From contig JACCIC010000063.1 of the NCBI GenBank assembly GCA_018907035.1, positions 1,125,001 to 1,189,000 on the forward strand: a stretch of DNA of 64,000 bases. Reading direction: 5' to 3'. The notes under the pieces are model-generated. The model had not been told where the DNA came from. It was given only the letters and a program-made list of their open reading frames with translations, and searched no databases. Shown here piece after piece: positions 24,460-37,000 of this stretch (the first letter of the stretch is position 1; every line of letters begins with the position of its first letter). The position numbers and the translations under genes are program-made. This DNA comes from Sycobia sp. Sy_11. Taxonomy: Eukaryota > Arthropoda > Insecta > Hymenoptera > Epichrysomallidae.

Positions 24460-27400
24460 TAATTCGAATACAATAAATTAAATTTTAAAGCAAAAAATTT
24501 CATTTATGGTACAATTTCATAAAATCCAGGTATATTTGGAAAAAGGCATCCAAGTAATAAGAGGATAAGAGTAGTTTTCGTAATAGCACTTAATCTACGA
24601 CCCCTAAGCCCCGGAAATCTATCGCGAAAGTTGGTACATGAGCGTGGCTTAAGCTAGAAAAAAAGAATTTCGTTTCGTTTAATGAAAGGAGAAAACGCGA
24701 ACGGACAGAATGGAAGAGGAAACGAACGAGCTTAAATCCGATAAGACGGACGAATAAAAAAAGGGGTGGTGAGGGTGGACGGAAAACAAATTCTCGATGA
24801 AAGCCACAAGAGCTGGGGTAAAAGAACGCGGAAGGAAGTGGAAACGAAGAAGCGCGGCCAAATATAGCAAAAGAAGGAACGAATTGCTCTTGAAGGAGCG
24901 CGAGAGAAAAACTGTGCTAAACGCCGTTAAAGCGGCCACGCGTAAAAAGAAGATCGTATTTAACCGAAACTATATGAGAATCAAGAGATAAAAACAGAGA
25001 TAGAAACTGAGACAAAATTAAATGAAAGAACAAGATTGAGAAGGACAAAGAGTATAGTAATCCGCTTTCTCATTTCGGTGCCTTGATATACATACATACA
25101 TACATACATATATGTGAGTGTGTGTGGGTGTGGGTGTGGGTGTGTATGTATATGTATATAGATAAGGGAATGTTGAAGAACAAGAGGGTCCGAGTTATGA
25201 GCATTGCAGTATCTCTACATACTCGCCCTCACCTTCACCCTCACCTTCTATATTTCCCGAAATCTCTCCGTATTTCTTGCTCAGTTTATCTTTCTGCTTC
25301 GTTTTGGCAAAAATTCTAGATATTTCAAAGTTGAGATAAGAAATTGAGATATTGATAAGTTATAAAATGTAGAATTACCATGATGTAATACAAATTAAGT
25401 TTAGTAGGTAGCATGTTTTAGTAATTAATAATTGTGAAATTGATAAAAGATGAATTCAAATTAAAATAATCATTTCGCAAAATACTCGTTATCTTGTGAA
25501 TATTTACAATAAATTAAAAAAATACAGTTTCATAATTATTTTTAAAAATAAAAAATCAAGTTATAAAATTATGTACCACTATACCTGTATTTTTTATTTT
25601 AGTCACATTCTTAAAATAGCGAAATGATTAAGCAACGAGACTGAAATGAGACTTGCCATACATCAAGTGTGACGCGGCTCCATCAATTCCGAATTCTAAG
25701 GATCGCGGGGAAACGTCGCACGGATCGCTAAACCCTTCCTTTGCTCCCTCCCACTCTCGCATCCCACAGCTACTACGCCCCCGCAGACACAAGAAAGTTT
25801 CACTGGGAACCCGTGGGCTTAAATAACAGCGTACCAGCGACCGAGCGCGCGCACAGATACACACATACTCACGCATGCACACACGCATAGAAAAGGGGCG
25901 CAGTGCCGTCTTCCGCTGCAGAGCCGAATTATGCCCGCGGGAGGCGAGGCCGCGGCGCTTTGCACCTGAAATATTAAGGAGGACACGTGCGTGCGCATAT
26001 AGATAGCGCGTTGTATGGGCGGACATATAGAAAGGGGGTGAGGCGCCCGAGGAAGAATTTAATAAGGGACGCTCGTCGAGCCGCAGTACTCGCGCGCGGG
26101 CTGGATCAGTGCGCTTCGCGCGACGGAGCGGGGCACGAATTTTTCCGCGCTACTTCTTAAAGTCGAGCTGTCCTTTTCGGGCAGCAGGAAGGCTGCGTTA
26201 TTGCATAAAAGACACGAATTGGCGATTTAATCGTGGAGATTATGTATTTCTTCTGTGTTGGAGCCTTTAAAGTATTTATGCAGAATTTTTATGACAATCA
26301 GCTCAATACACACAACGTAGAGGGGATCATAATCTAAGAAGGTATAGGAATGGGAGCAAAAAACATAAGATTTTTTTTATGAAAATCATTTAGTAAAATT
26401 GCTTCATAGACACGGGCTAAGGGACTATCATTGTACAGGACTCCTCGTGGACAGTTAGAGCTTGCGTCAGGGGCTTTAACATGATTTTTTAGATATTTAC
26501 TTGTTCACTGTTCAAAAGTAGGAATATACTATTTTTTTAATTTGTTTTCAATAATGAAAGAATTTCGGTTAGCGTACATCATTGTGGGTCTGACAATAAC
26601 CTAGGCATTTCCTACCAGAATTAATATTTCTTTGTTTTTTTTCACTATATATAAATGCTATATATAAATTATATCGGCTAATATCGCAGTTGAAAATACA
26701 TTTTATGTTTCCGTGTAGCTTCATTCGCCTACTTTATTTCAAAGAAACATTCTTATTATATCATTTTCAAGGATATTCAATTTTAGGCTACCTCCGTTTT
26801 TATTACACGATATAAAACATCTATATGTCAAATTTAATTGAATCTCTTGTTTTAAATTGCACAAAGAGATAGGCAAAATCACTAAATCACCGCGATTCAA
26901 CTGCTAAAGTATCTTAATAAATTGGCATTTAAAACAGGAGCAATTAAGGAGCTTTGATCTAATTAGAGCACTTCCAGGGTGAAACGTAAACGGAAAAATC
27001 TCAATCGCGGTGCGCTTATGGCTTTACGCGCGAAGACTGCCACTTTTCCCCTATAAAGTGAGCACGTTAACTACTAATTAAACGGTTCCATCAGCGACGC
27101 GGCCGGCCTTATCGTAAAACCAGTCACCCGCCGTTCCCTCCCCCGCGCAAAGAAAAAGCTGAGCGAAAATTTCGAATCGGAGGACAAGCGGACCTTTTGC
27201 CTTAAAACTTCTTCTATCTTCCTCACGCTCTGTCCCGCCGGTATACGTGAGTGCGAACTCTTTCTTCCCATCCCCCTCTCTCTCCCTCTCTCGACCGTGG
27301 CTGCCAGCTCCCGGTTTTACCGCCGCTATGCTTTTTCGGCATTTTATACGGAATAACGTGAACAAGAATGAAATTTAGAGTTCTGGTAAAGACGGCACGT

Positions 27401-29120
27401 ATACATATAGGAACTATATTATTTGTTCGGGCCCCTTGATTATAGCAATAGCATCCAAAATAATCGACTTCGTAAAAATCAAAGATATACGTTAGGTCTC
27501 GAAGAAATCATTGTTCTTTCTGACCATCGTTCAGTGAATAAATTAATTAATCCAGTAGAATTTTGCACAGTTTCTTTTCGATTTTTATACATTTGAATCT
27601 GAAAGCTTAAGTTTTAATAATCTCACTATCATGACTTTTTGGACCATGTATTATTTAAATAATATTTAAATTTAAAAAAGTCTAAAATTCTCTTTATACT
27701 AAGTTAATTTAGCCGATTTAGGAGAATAGAGAAATCTCAGAAATATAAGTAATCCAGTAGTGATTTTATTTTTTAAAAAGACACTGTCTATAATTTCAAT
27801 AGCCAAAATAAAATTCAATTCAAATCCTAAATATCGGTTTCTTCGATTGAAATTAAAATATCGCAATGTTTGAACATTTTAAATAAGTTTAATATCCTGA
27901 AATAAAAAAACTCTGCAACTGAAGTTTTCCAAAACGATTATATGGTCACAATCATTTCAAATAAAGCAATAATAAATTGAACTCTAGCATTCATCTGTTA
28001 GAAATTGATCAATTTTCTGAAAAAATGTTATACACATGTAATACTAGTTATTGAATCGGCCTATAAATACGGTCTATTTTTCTAGCAGATTTTACAAGTT
28101 AAACAAAAACAAGGATTTTTTGTTTACAAAATTTTTATCTAAAGATCTAAAAAATACTAAAAAGAGGTCAAAATTATATTTTTTTTATTTTTAATCGTAA
28201 ACGATCTATTTACGTGAATGATTTGTTTTCGAGATCAGATTTTTATGACAAAAAACATGCTAAAAATAGTTGAAAAGGTCATTGTCGGAAATAGCAAATA
28301 CGTGAATAGTAAGAAATAGTATACCGACGATACATTAAATAGTTTTGTCAATTATTATCATAGATAAGTGAATATGTAAATAATGAATTAGCATATAAAT
28401 AGAAATTACTGATACTATTTTATTAGTCTATTTATTCAGGTTTTTGTATCGACGTTTTAATTAGAATCAATTGACGCCTTTTGATCATTAAATAAATAAT
28501 ATCAGATAGAAAGTCATCACCAATAATAATCAATGATACAAAACGTATAGAGATTACTAAAAATATTAAAATAATAAATGTTATTGTATAGGTACATTAT
28601 AGATTAGTGAAATCAATCCATTCCCTATTAAGTAAAAAATTTTGAGGTAGACAAAAATAAAGTTTTCGATTTATCTGATATATTAGTGATAAAGCTTATT
28701 GATGTAGAAGATTGAATCAAACATCCGCGAAATCTAATTAATTTGTTCATTAGTTATTAATGAAAAGTTATAATAATAAATAATTATTCTATTAAAAAAT
28801 GAAAATTCTTGTAAATATTTTTGTAATATGCGATTTATATATAAATTTATTGAGTATTTTGTAAAACTATAAAATTACATTGACACCAATAATGTTACAA
28901 ATACTTTCCGACGAGGGCGGGAGGGTTCAATGAACTCTAATAAAATCTTACATAATCCATGAAGGTTTCCTATGTATACTATAGTGAATCTTATTACAAT
29001 CCAGCCGAGAAATGTTAGCTGCTTTTCGCGTTAAGAACTCATATATACATGACGATATAATTGGGAGCATCTGTTTCATCTCTTAATCTAAATGCATAAA
29101 ATTTTCAACTTCGGCCTATC
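24460..29120. other. Presumed nephrin-gene intron, no exon recognised
   Basis: Contains a purine-rich block at 24,655-25,075, simple repeats at 25,088-25,146, GC-rich islands at 25,650-26,170 and 27,000-27,350, and strongly AT-rich DNA from 27,360 to the end of the protease gene. No second Ig domain was found. Confidence 0.45.
25088..25146. repeat. (CATA)n and (GGGTGT)n simple repeats
   Basis: About six CATA units, then GTGTGTGGGTGTGGGTGTGGG. The three GGG runs in the second part fall one short of a standard G-quadruplex. Confidence 0.85.
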
Positions 29121-29125
29121 TTTAA

Positions 29126-29144
29126 GGCTTGTAGAATACAAGCT
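29126..29144 (-). other. Stem-loop after the protease stop codon
   Basis: GCTTGTA and its complement separated by 3 nt, with one wobble pair outside. It starts 26 nt past the stop in the transcript direction, so it would lie in the 3' UTR. Confidence 0.4.
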
Positions 29145-29169
29145 ATAAAGATACTCATGCAGCAATTTA

Positions 29170-29334
29170 CTAGTTCTGTGCGATTGTTCTGCGTATCCAC
29201 TCGATGTAATAGGAGACGCGTGTATGCACAGATGGAGTTCTATAGGCGCCGCAAGGTGTCACTGCCCAGGATATTATCCCTATTACCTCTAAATGGCCAT
29301 TCCGTATTTGTACAACTGGGCCGCCAGAATCACC
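29170..29334 (-). CDS. S1 serine protease exon 4 (active-site Ser to stop)
   Basis: This exon begins GDSGGPVVQI directly after the acceptor (cattcaaag), so the active-site motif reads STCY|GDSGGP across the junction, with Ser212 catalytic. It continues VIGIISWAVTPCG, the 214-220 segment lining the S1 pocket. Here Ala stands at the 216 equivalent, where chymotrypsin has Gly, so the pocket may be slightly narrowed. It closes with PSVHTRVSYYIEWI and the stop TAG. The four exons sum to 792 nt, that is 263 residues plus stop, the normal length of an insect digestive S1 protease. All phases match and no frame damage is seen, so the gene looks functional. It has no clip domain. A 7-bp stem-loop follows the stop, and no AATAAA is seen within 100 nt of it. 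Confidence 0.93.
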   Translation of the reverse strand, partial: GDSGGPVVQIRNGHLEVIGIISWAVTPCGAYRTPSVHTRVSYYIEWIRRTIAQN

Positions 29335-29721
29335 CTTTGAATGTGAATTTAAAAATATCGTTTTAGGCATTCAAAGATACTAATTATATACATTAAAAAT
29401 ATATATTATTGATATTATTGAAAATACATTAGATATTTAAGCAACAAGTTCATGCAAAAAGTAAATCTAGAGATTTATGTATACGAGTAACTTTTTATTT
29501 TCCTACGTTGCGATAATGAGTAAGATAATGTTCTATTTGTCTCACTTTGTCAAAAAAGTGATTGTACAGTAATAGTAATTCATTCAAAACGAAAAATAAT
29601 ATTGCTGCAAAACCGCCGAAGTGATAGCATGTAACTCAATTATAATCCTTCCTTTAATTCAGCTATATCTATCATTAAAAAATAAAAAGAAGCGATATAA
29701 AAGCCATTGGATACAACTTAC

Positions 29722-30031
29722 ATAACACGTAGAGGTTCGACTCCCCGAGTGGTTACCTGTGCAAAATTGGGATTCGTAAATTTTGGTCGGTGGTACATAG
29801 ATGTTGAAAGTGTCTTCACAGGCCTTGTTGTCCACAATCGGTACAACCGCTCCCTGGAGATTTTTAGGTAATCTGACGAGCAAACTCCTCGATGTGGAGC
29901 CCCAACCAACCATGACAACATCAGCGGTATCGATGATTTCCGATTCGGACAGCAAAGCTTCTTTAACCCAATTGTTCAATGTCAATGGTTTATTTAATTT
30001 TAACAGAGCCAGATCATTCGATTCGTATTGA
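29722..30031 (-). CDS. S1 serine protease exon 3 (catalytic Asp, substrate-pocket loop)
   Basis: This exon starts after acceptor ttgttgcag and continues the frame with QYESNDLALLKL, holding the catalytic aspartate (Asp112). It then gives the conserved VMVGWGSTSR and PIVDNKACEDTF, and ends FCTGNHSGSRTSTCY at donor TAT|GTAAGT. Residue Ser206, six before the active-site serine, is the position 189 equivalent in the S1 pocket. Serine there, rather than aspartate, points to chymotrypsin-like or elastase-like rather than trypsin specificity. A second GT in the exon (ACAG|GTAACC, near 29,750) would put the next exon out of frame, so the GTAAGT donor is preferred. The exon is 310 nt and leaves phase 0. 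Intron 3 (29,335-29,721) is 387 nt. Confidence 0.93.
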
Positions 30032-30242
30032 CTGCAACAAGAGATCTTTTTTCACTAAATACTACTACGCTCTCTCCCTTATCATCAGATAAAACTGACG
30101 AAAAATACCATATCGATTATGCCGTGAGATAACAATAAGATAGTTAAGCGATATGTACTTTAATGTTAAAAATTAGGTTCTATTTTAATGGATTATTAAA
30201 TGGATTAAAAATGGATTATTCTGAGAACAACAGTAAACTCAC

Positions 30243-30519
30243 GCATGATATAATTCGTGAACTATTGCTTTAGCTATTTTAGCAATTTGCATGTGATCCG
30301 TGTTGTTTGAGACGTTCACTATGCCAACCATAATTCTGAACTGACCGAGTAAGGGTTTGCGAGACCAGCAATGCGCTGCCGTCAAAATCCAATATTTATC
30401 AACGATTACACCGCCGCAGCTACGCGTATACCAAACTAATCCCCACTCAATTCTTGCCATAAACGGAAATTGTCCAGATTCAGCATCTTCGCCGTCAATT
30501 ATGCGCGGTATTAGGGCAT
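30243..30519 (-). CDS. S1 serine protease exon 2 (activation site and catalytic His)
   Basis: This exon follows acceptor tactgcag. It encodes residues 14-106 of the assembled 263-residue protein. Residues 14-19 (DALIPR) form a short propeptide. Cleavage after Arg19 would free the mature N-terminus IIDGEDAESGQFPF, a variant of the usual IVGG. It carries the first disulfide pair (SCGG at about 47-50 and AHC) and the catalytic histidine in ILTAAHC (His63). It ends at donor GC|GTGAGT after ...HELYHA, phase 2, and exon 3 supplies the last base of that Ala codon. A secreted, trypsin-activated endopeptidase is the expected product. Intron 2 (30,032-30,242) is 211 nt. Confidence 0.93.
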
Positions 30520-32310
30520 CTGCAGTACAAACTATATACTTCCGGAAAACACATTAATACATTCCAAAAAACTTAACTTATGAGAGTAAATAAATAATAA
30601 GGATGATGATGATGATACTGTAGTAATAAAAATATGTAACTTTCGGATTATCTATTATACTTTGCTAATTTAAAGCACAAATTACGTTTATGAGAATTAT
30701 TCAACAATACTTCTGTATTAATACATTTAATTTCAGTGAATATGAATATGAATCGGGCGTTTAAAAGAGATATGTGTGTATATATATATTGTCGAAACAG
30801 TCCAGTCGTCCAGTTGTATAATGAACATGTTTTGGCTGATCTTTTGGCGAACAAGAAAAAGTCTTATTCGACTTTTTTGATTTTACAACTTTAAAGAATG
30901 GTTTTTTAAAGAGGTTTTTTTCTTTAAATCCAATACTGATCAACCTGAAAGCCAGCCGCGCGATTGAATTCGTATACTTTCGACTTCAAACGTGCCCTAG
31001 TTCAAAATCAAAATCAATAATGTTCTTCCCTAGGGAATGAAGTTGCGAGGCAAGTTCAGAGATTATTCTAGGCGCCTAACTTTACTCTGCAGAGGATTCA
31101 AGAATAGTAAAAAAAAAGAATAAAAGAATTTGTTAGCTATCCTTTACTTTCTTTTATGTTGCCTTGAATTTTATCGAGTACAATTTCTTTACGTTGATCA
31201 TTGGTTGACTACTGAATTGTGAAGAAAAAGAACTGAGAATTTGGGCTGGGAATGTACTATGCACGAAGAAAGGATTATAGTACACTTTTATTGCTTAGCA
31301 CTTTGTATCACAGCTTGAATTCGGACACGTGCCTGGAACACTATAATCGAGAAAAAGCCAAATCGAAATTCAAAGACTAATACGGATTTGTTTTAGCTGC
31401 GAATCTCGAATTAGATGAGAATTTTAATTCTTCTTTTTCGATTCATATGGTACGAATTATTTTTTTAAAAAGCCTGTAAAACCGATAAAAATATTTACTA
31501 GTTTGTTCAATTAATTGTTTCAATCGGTTTTTATTACAATGCTTATATTTGATAAAAGATAACGCAAACATTTCCAATACAATAAGAAGAATAAAAATTC
31601 TTGCACATCATTATTTATAATTAATAATGCTATAACTATTTACAAGTTCAATTATTATAAGATGCTTAATATAAAAATTATGATATTTGATGATACTTAT
31701 ATTATAATTTAAAAATCCGATTCGAAACTATATTTACTTTCATTTAAATGTAGTAAGAAAAGATTAAAAATAGTGTGCATTAATTAAAAGATTTACTATG
31801 ATCTGATTTTTGATTCCCTTTTAATCCCATATTCTCTTTTTGCTATTCTACTAATTTTAATTTTTACAGTTAAAAATTGGTAATCTGCAATTTCTTTTTG
31901 TTCAAGTTTGAAAAATTTGTTGTTAAATTATTTTTATAATATTATTATATTAAGTCAAAATTTTACGTATTGGTTACATGAAAAGAGCTGCACTAGAACT
32001 TTGTATTTTGAAGGTTTTCTTCTAAGCTATCTTTGTTTTTGTAGTTTTCTTGTCTAATCTATTTATCGTTTTGATAAAAAATTTCAATTACTTCTCAAGA
32101 ATTTTATTATCAATACTTTTCAGAATTTCAACATCGTTTTTCCAATAAAATCGTATTGTAAACTTTTTGTTATTTATTAGTCTTGTATATATATCGATAA
32201 CCTCGTTTACAAGATAATATTAAAAATTCATCAATGTATTTTGTTACAGATTAGTAAGGAAACAAAAATTCAAATTAAAGGTTTCCATTCATTATAATAA
32301 TTAAACTTAC

Positions 32311-32350
32311 CTGCAACTACCAAAAATGTAACTGGCTTCAAAATGAACAT
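32311..32350 (-). CDS. S1 serine protease exon 1 (signal peptide)
   Basis: On the minus strand an ATG opens the frame MFILKPVTFLVVA plus one base, followed directly by donor G|GTAAGT. The hydrophobic run after a lysine is a short signal peptide, so the product should be secreted. Phase 1 matches the acceptor of exon 2, where the joined codon gives Asp14. This start is chosen because it is the only ATG that gives a leader in phase with the protease body. A TATA-like TATTAATAAAAG on the minus strand lies about 90 nt upstream (32,453 to 32,442), but is not compelling. Intron 1 (30,520-32,310) is the longest of the gene at 1,791 nt. A further 5' non-coding exon cannot be excluded. Confidence 0.8.
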
Positions 32351-33988
32351 TTTTAAGAATTTATCTTTTGAAATTAATGAATCGCCTAAAAATACATATC
32401 GCAAAAGCACAAAAAAATAATTTCTTCTTAATTTCTTCTTCTTTTATTAATAGCAAACTGTTACAGAATACTGGTATAAAATTTTGGTTTCTATCTTTCT
32501 ATTTATTCAATTCGATTTACATAATGATTTAGCAGTATAACATAAAACAGGCAGTAGATAAGACTATTATTGATCTTTGAAGAGAAAAAAAGAAATACAT
32601 TGAGCACGATCAAAATTACATGGTTAAATAGTGCTTATTTGGTAAGCACATGTTTACTGAAATATTAAATGTTGTTGTAAAATAAACGTAAAGTTATAAA
32701 ATGTTGTTAACATATTCTTGATGTTTTTTTTCTGTAATTACATTAGACTAGAGAATTTAAATTATTATTGCTCGTATCATTCGATTCTTTTTTCTTTAAG
32801 TCATTGAGTATCAATGAGAAAAATTGCATAAAATAAAAATTGCATAGGGGCATCGGTCATACTTACACAGCACGTTGTACATACATTTACAGTACACGGA
32901 AGAAGAGCTCGATAATAGGTATCTATAAAAAATACTTTTTCAAAGCCGGGCGGGAGTTTCAACTCAGCAGCCGTTTCAAAACAGCCACGAAAGCGATGCG
33001 GCACAGACGGGCGATAATTGAAAAGTCTCTCGACACAATACACGGGCACGCGCGCGTAACAAGAAACGGAGGGGGGAGGCACCAAAATAATTATGCAAAA
33101 TGGAAATAAAAGGAAATAAAAGGAACAATACAACAGACAGACGCACAAGGAGGGCGAAATAAACAAAGGGAATCGACGGGGAACTGAGGCGTCTATATGC
33201 TGGTGCTCTGTATTTATATTTTCTTTTTAAGGTACTCCATATCTGTATACCTGCATGAAATTCGAGGCGCGCGGTGTCACTACCGCAGCCTCGTCGCGAT
33301 CAGCGCATGCATTATCTATACGAAGGAAGATCCGTGTGCGCTCGCGCGCGCCTGCATTTACAGCATATACCGAAGGAGGCGAAAATAGTTCGAGCGTCGC
33401 AGATGCTCGTGAAAAAATGCGAGCGCGCGCAGGTGAATTCGAAACGCGTCCCTTTGTGCGGGAATCGGCGTCGCCGAGTGCGCCCGCCGCGAGACTTCCG
33501 AATCGCGGTACAGGAATCTTCGGAGCGCGCCGGCTCGCCTTTCCAATATTCTCGCTTATTCCCTGCGAAATAATATTTGAAAATTGAACGAGAATTATCG
33601 AACGAAATGAAATTGGCGCGGCGATGAGAAGAAAATGCGAGCGTAGTTTCGCGGCGAACTTGCGCCAGCTGCGGCAGCGCGACGCCGATGCATTGGAAAG
33701 ACGGGATGGAGGCGCAGAACTCGTACAGAGTCACGGTTTTTCTCCCCCCCCCCCCACAAGCGCAGCGCCCTTGCTATGAATATCCTCTATAATAGAAGGG
33801 TAAGAGCAGCGCGATAAACACAACGTTGCATCACCATCCCCTTCATTTTAAACGGGCCGAGATCCGCGCAGGGAGATACGCGCGCGCGCCGCTCCGGTGA
33901 AACAGAGGGAGATGGTCGAAGCCCGATGCCGCGGCGCGCCTGGCGCGGCCCGGAGCTGTAATTGAGTTTCGCGACGCGTATATATGCG

Positions 33989-34011
33989 TGCTTATATATA
34001 TATATATATAT

Positions 34012-34047
<36 letters not shown>
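33989..34047. repeat. Compound (TA)n / (GA)n microsatellite
   Basis: TA repeat to about 34,010, then a GA repeat. C12 runs lie nearby at 33,744-33,755 and 34,208-34,219. Confidence 0.93.
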
Positions 34048-34049
<2 letters not shown>

Positions 34050-37000
34050 GGCACCGCGCAGACGCAACCCGCGTTCCCAAGGGAATATAAAGCGATTGCG
34101 TAATCCGCCGCGCCAGGCGGACAAAGGAGAATGACGCGGCCCGATAGCGTCGCGCGACTTTACCGGGCTGAACTTGGCGAAATTCCGTTAGGAGGATTTG
34201 CGAGGCGCCCCCCCCCCCCGCCGCACGGGGGTCTTCGGCTCTGCGCGCCTTATATCCCCGATTCCGAACTTAGCCGCTTTGCGCCCCTTTAGGATTTAAA
34301 GAGATATCAGCGTTGTAACGGCAAAAAGTTACAGTCGTCGGCTTATAATCGCGGCGAAGCGCCCGCGAAACGAATTTCTTTGCTCTGTGCGTGTCTGTGT
34401 CTCTGTGTATTTGTATGTTATTCTTTTTAAGATCTCAATTCGAGCCACGTCGACTTCGAGATTCTATTCTTACGCGGAACGAGCCGCGATAAAAAAAGTC
34501 TCAAAAATGACGCACGAGCTAATCAATATACTTTGTATTAAAATGTAATTCAGACGGAGAGTCGTTGGAATTTTTTACGTGCACCGAATTTCGAGAGACT
34601 TAATTTTTTATTCATCGTCGGTACGTTTCGCCAGGAACGAATATTTGTAATCAGGAATTAAATTGGAAAAATTTAATCATTATTATTCGTTCGACTGAAC
34701 AACTGACTAAATTTTGTATTAACCGACAAAGCATATTCAATATTTTAACTTATTCGGTGTAGTGTATGTGATTAATGTTACTGATTTATTATTTGGAATT
34801 CAACTTTTCAGTCTGAAAAATTATCCAAATTTAAAAATAAAGCTGTCTATCTCAATAAAATATCAGCAAACACAAATCGCACGCTTCAATTTCGTAAATG
34901 CGATTAATTCTGAATTATAAGATTAATATTTACTTTTTCAATTTATTGACAAAAATTCTTTCTCCTTAATATTTCTTCTTTGATCTTGCACCATCGTTCA
35001 ATTTTATTTTATTTCGATATTATTTCAAACGAAAGATTTTATTTCCTCTCTAGCGATCCGCCCAGCTAAGGAAAAAATAAGCTCGTTCTTCAAATATATA
35101 TTTCTTATATCAAGCGACGGAAAACTTTCGGAATTGTTCATTTCAAGCACGCTTATACGCGGTTATATCGACTGTCGTTTCAAAAATTATAGCCGAATCC
35201 ACGCGTATATAAACATCCATAGGCCGTATGCATTATATATCGTAAATAATACGATCAAATGTTTTTGATATTTTATGCAGTTGTGAAATAATTCATATAA
35301 TTTGAAATATACAATTGCAAAAATTTACGCTTTCAATGTATTTTTTCCTTACATTTTACAACAATTCAAGGACTTTAAACTTCAATATGCTGTATATTAT
35401 AATCTTAGAAAACAATATGTAACGAATTGAGAATATAGATGTTTAAAATAATATATTATTAATAATTTTTTCGATATATCTAATTAAAATGTATGTACTC
35501 GTGACACTTTAAACTTATACTACATTCAACCTATCAAACTCATTATTCTATCAAATTTTGGACTTAAGACTTTAATTTAAACTTAACGTAAAAAGATAAA
35601 TATGATACTTTAAAAATATACATTACAAATATATTGTAGAAATTTCTAAAATTTTCTCAAAATTATTATTCATATATACATTTATACAATCGTCTATACA
35701 TATACATATATACAAGATACTATACATACAACATAGAAATTACTGGTTTGAGTGAACTTTTGTAAAAATAAAACTAGTTAACAATAAATTACTCCGAAAA
35801 TTCTTATGATTTTATAATTATGAACAAAAATATATATTCATCCATGCATATATCATGTGTTGAACTACGGTATGATGTGTTTTTAATATAATTACATCAA
35901 TAAGTATTTTGATGCCATTTATTACATATTCTACATATTTGCTTCCTATATGAAGCTGTATTTTATATAACATTTTAATGTAGATGAAAAATGTTTTGTA
36001 TTATCGATGCAACTTAATTATTTGATTTTTCCTTTGTTGATTCTGCATAGATGTTATATGGATCATTTACTACATTACGCTATATAATTAATTATTACTT
36101 TCTGTTTTTCAAGTACACTAATATTAATTATAGTAAGGTCTTCAGATTGTAACAATTAGATGATAAATATAAATAAAAGTTTATAAATTACTAAAATAAA
36201 AAAATCAAATAAACATCTTCAAGAATTATAAGCAAAACCAGTTTATATTTTATCAAGTTCTAGGTTTGAAAACATTTATAATTACTTCTTCCTATCAGAA
36301 TATAAATATTTGTATACAATTAAAAAAAAACAGATAAACCAATTCGAATTCGAATTCAGTTACTTGTTTTTAATTTTTTTGTTAATATGCTTTTACTATA
36401 TGATAGTTGAACTATTGAAAGTGGACTCAGGCTCTGATGCAATATTAAATTTAATTATATTTTATACGTTAGATTAAAGGACACATTTTTTCCATAATGT
36501 GTCATTTTTTAAATACTTATCTAATTCAACTTTTTCAGCGCTCTATATATCCTGTATTTTCCAACTTGATATCTTAAAATTTGAAGAAAACTAATTCACG
36601 AGAAAGCTAACAGAAGACTGAACGCCCTATAGTCTGATTAAATATAAAAATGTATTTCGTACATTCGGGAGAACGAAGAATATTATTAGCAAGAAAATAG
36701 TTTTACTTGAACCGCGGGCCCTGCCTGACATATATTTCGAATAAAATTTTAATACCGTACATTCTTTTCCTGTTCCCATCTTCCAAGACGAAGCGCGTTA
36801 TGCTCCTGCAAACTCAACTTTTCCATTTTATCCTCATAAAATTCAAACGGCATCAGCTACGCGCCTTTAAAGCGAGCCCCGCAAAGAAGGCTTTTTATCT
36901 CTCGCGCAGCTTTTTAATTTTTTTTCTCCCCTGCCGGGCGTTTGATCCAGAAAAATCCAGGTGAATAAAAAAACAATTCTTGATTTCTTCAAGTTGGAAT

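Noticed and set aside
29743..29752. GTAACC as the main donor of protease exon 3
   Set aside because: It gives an immediate frameshift and stop before GDSGGP, whereas GTAAGT 28 nt later gives STCY|GDSGGP in frame.
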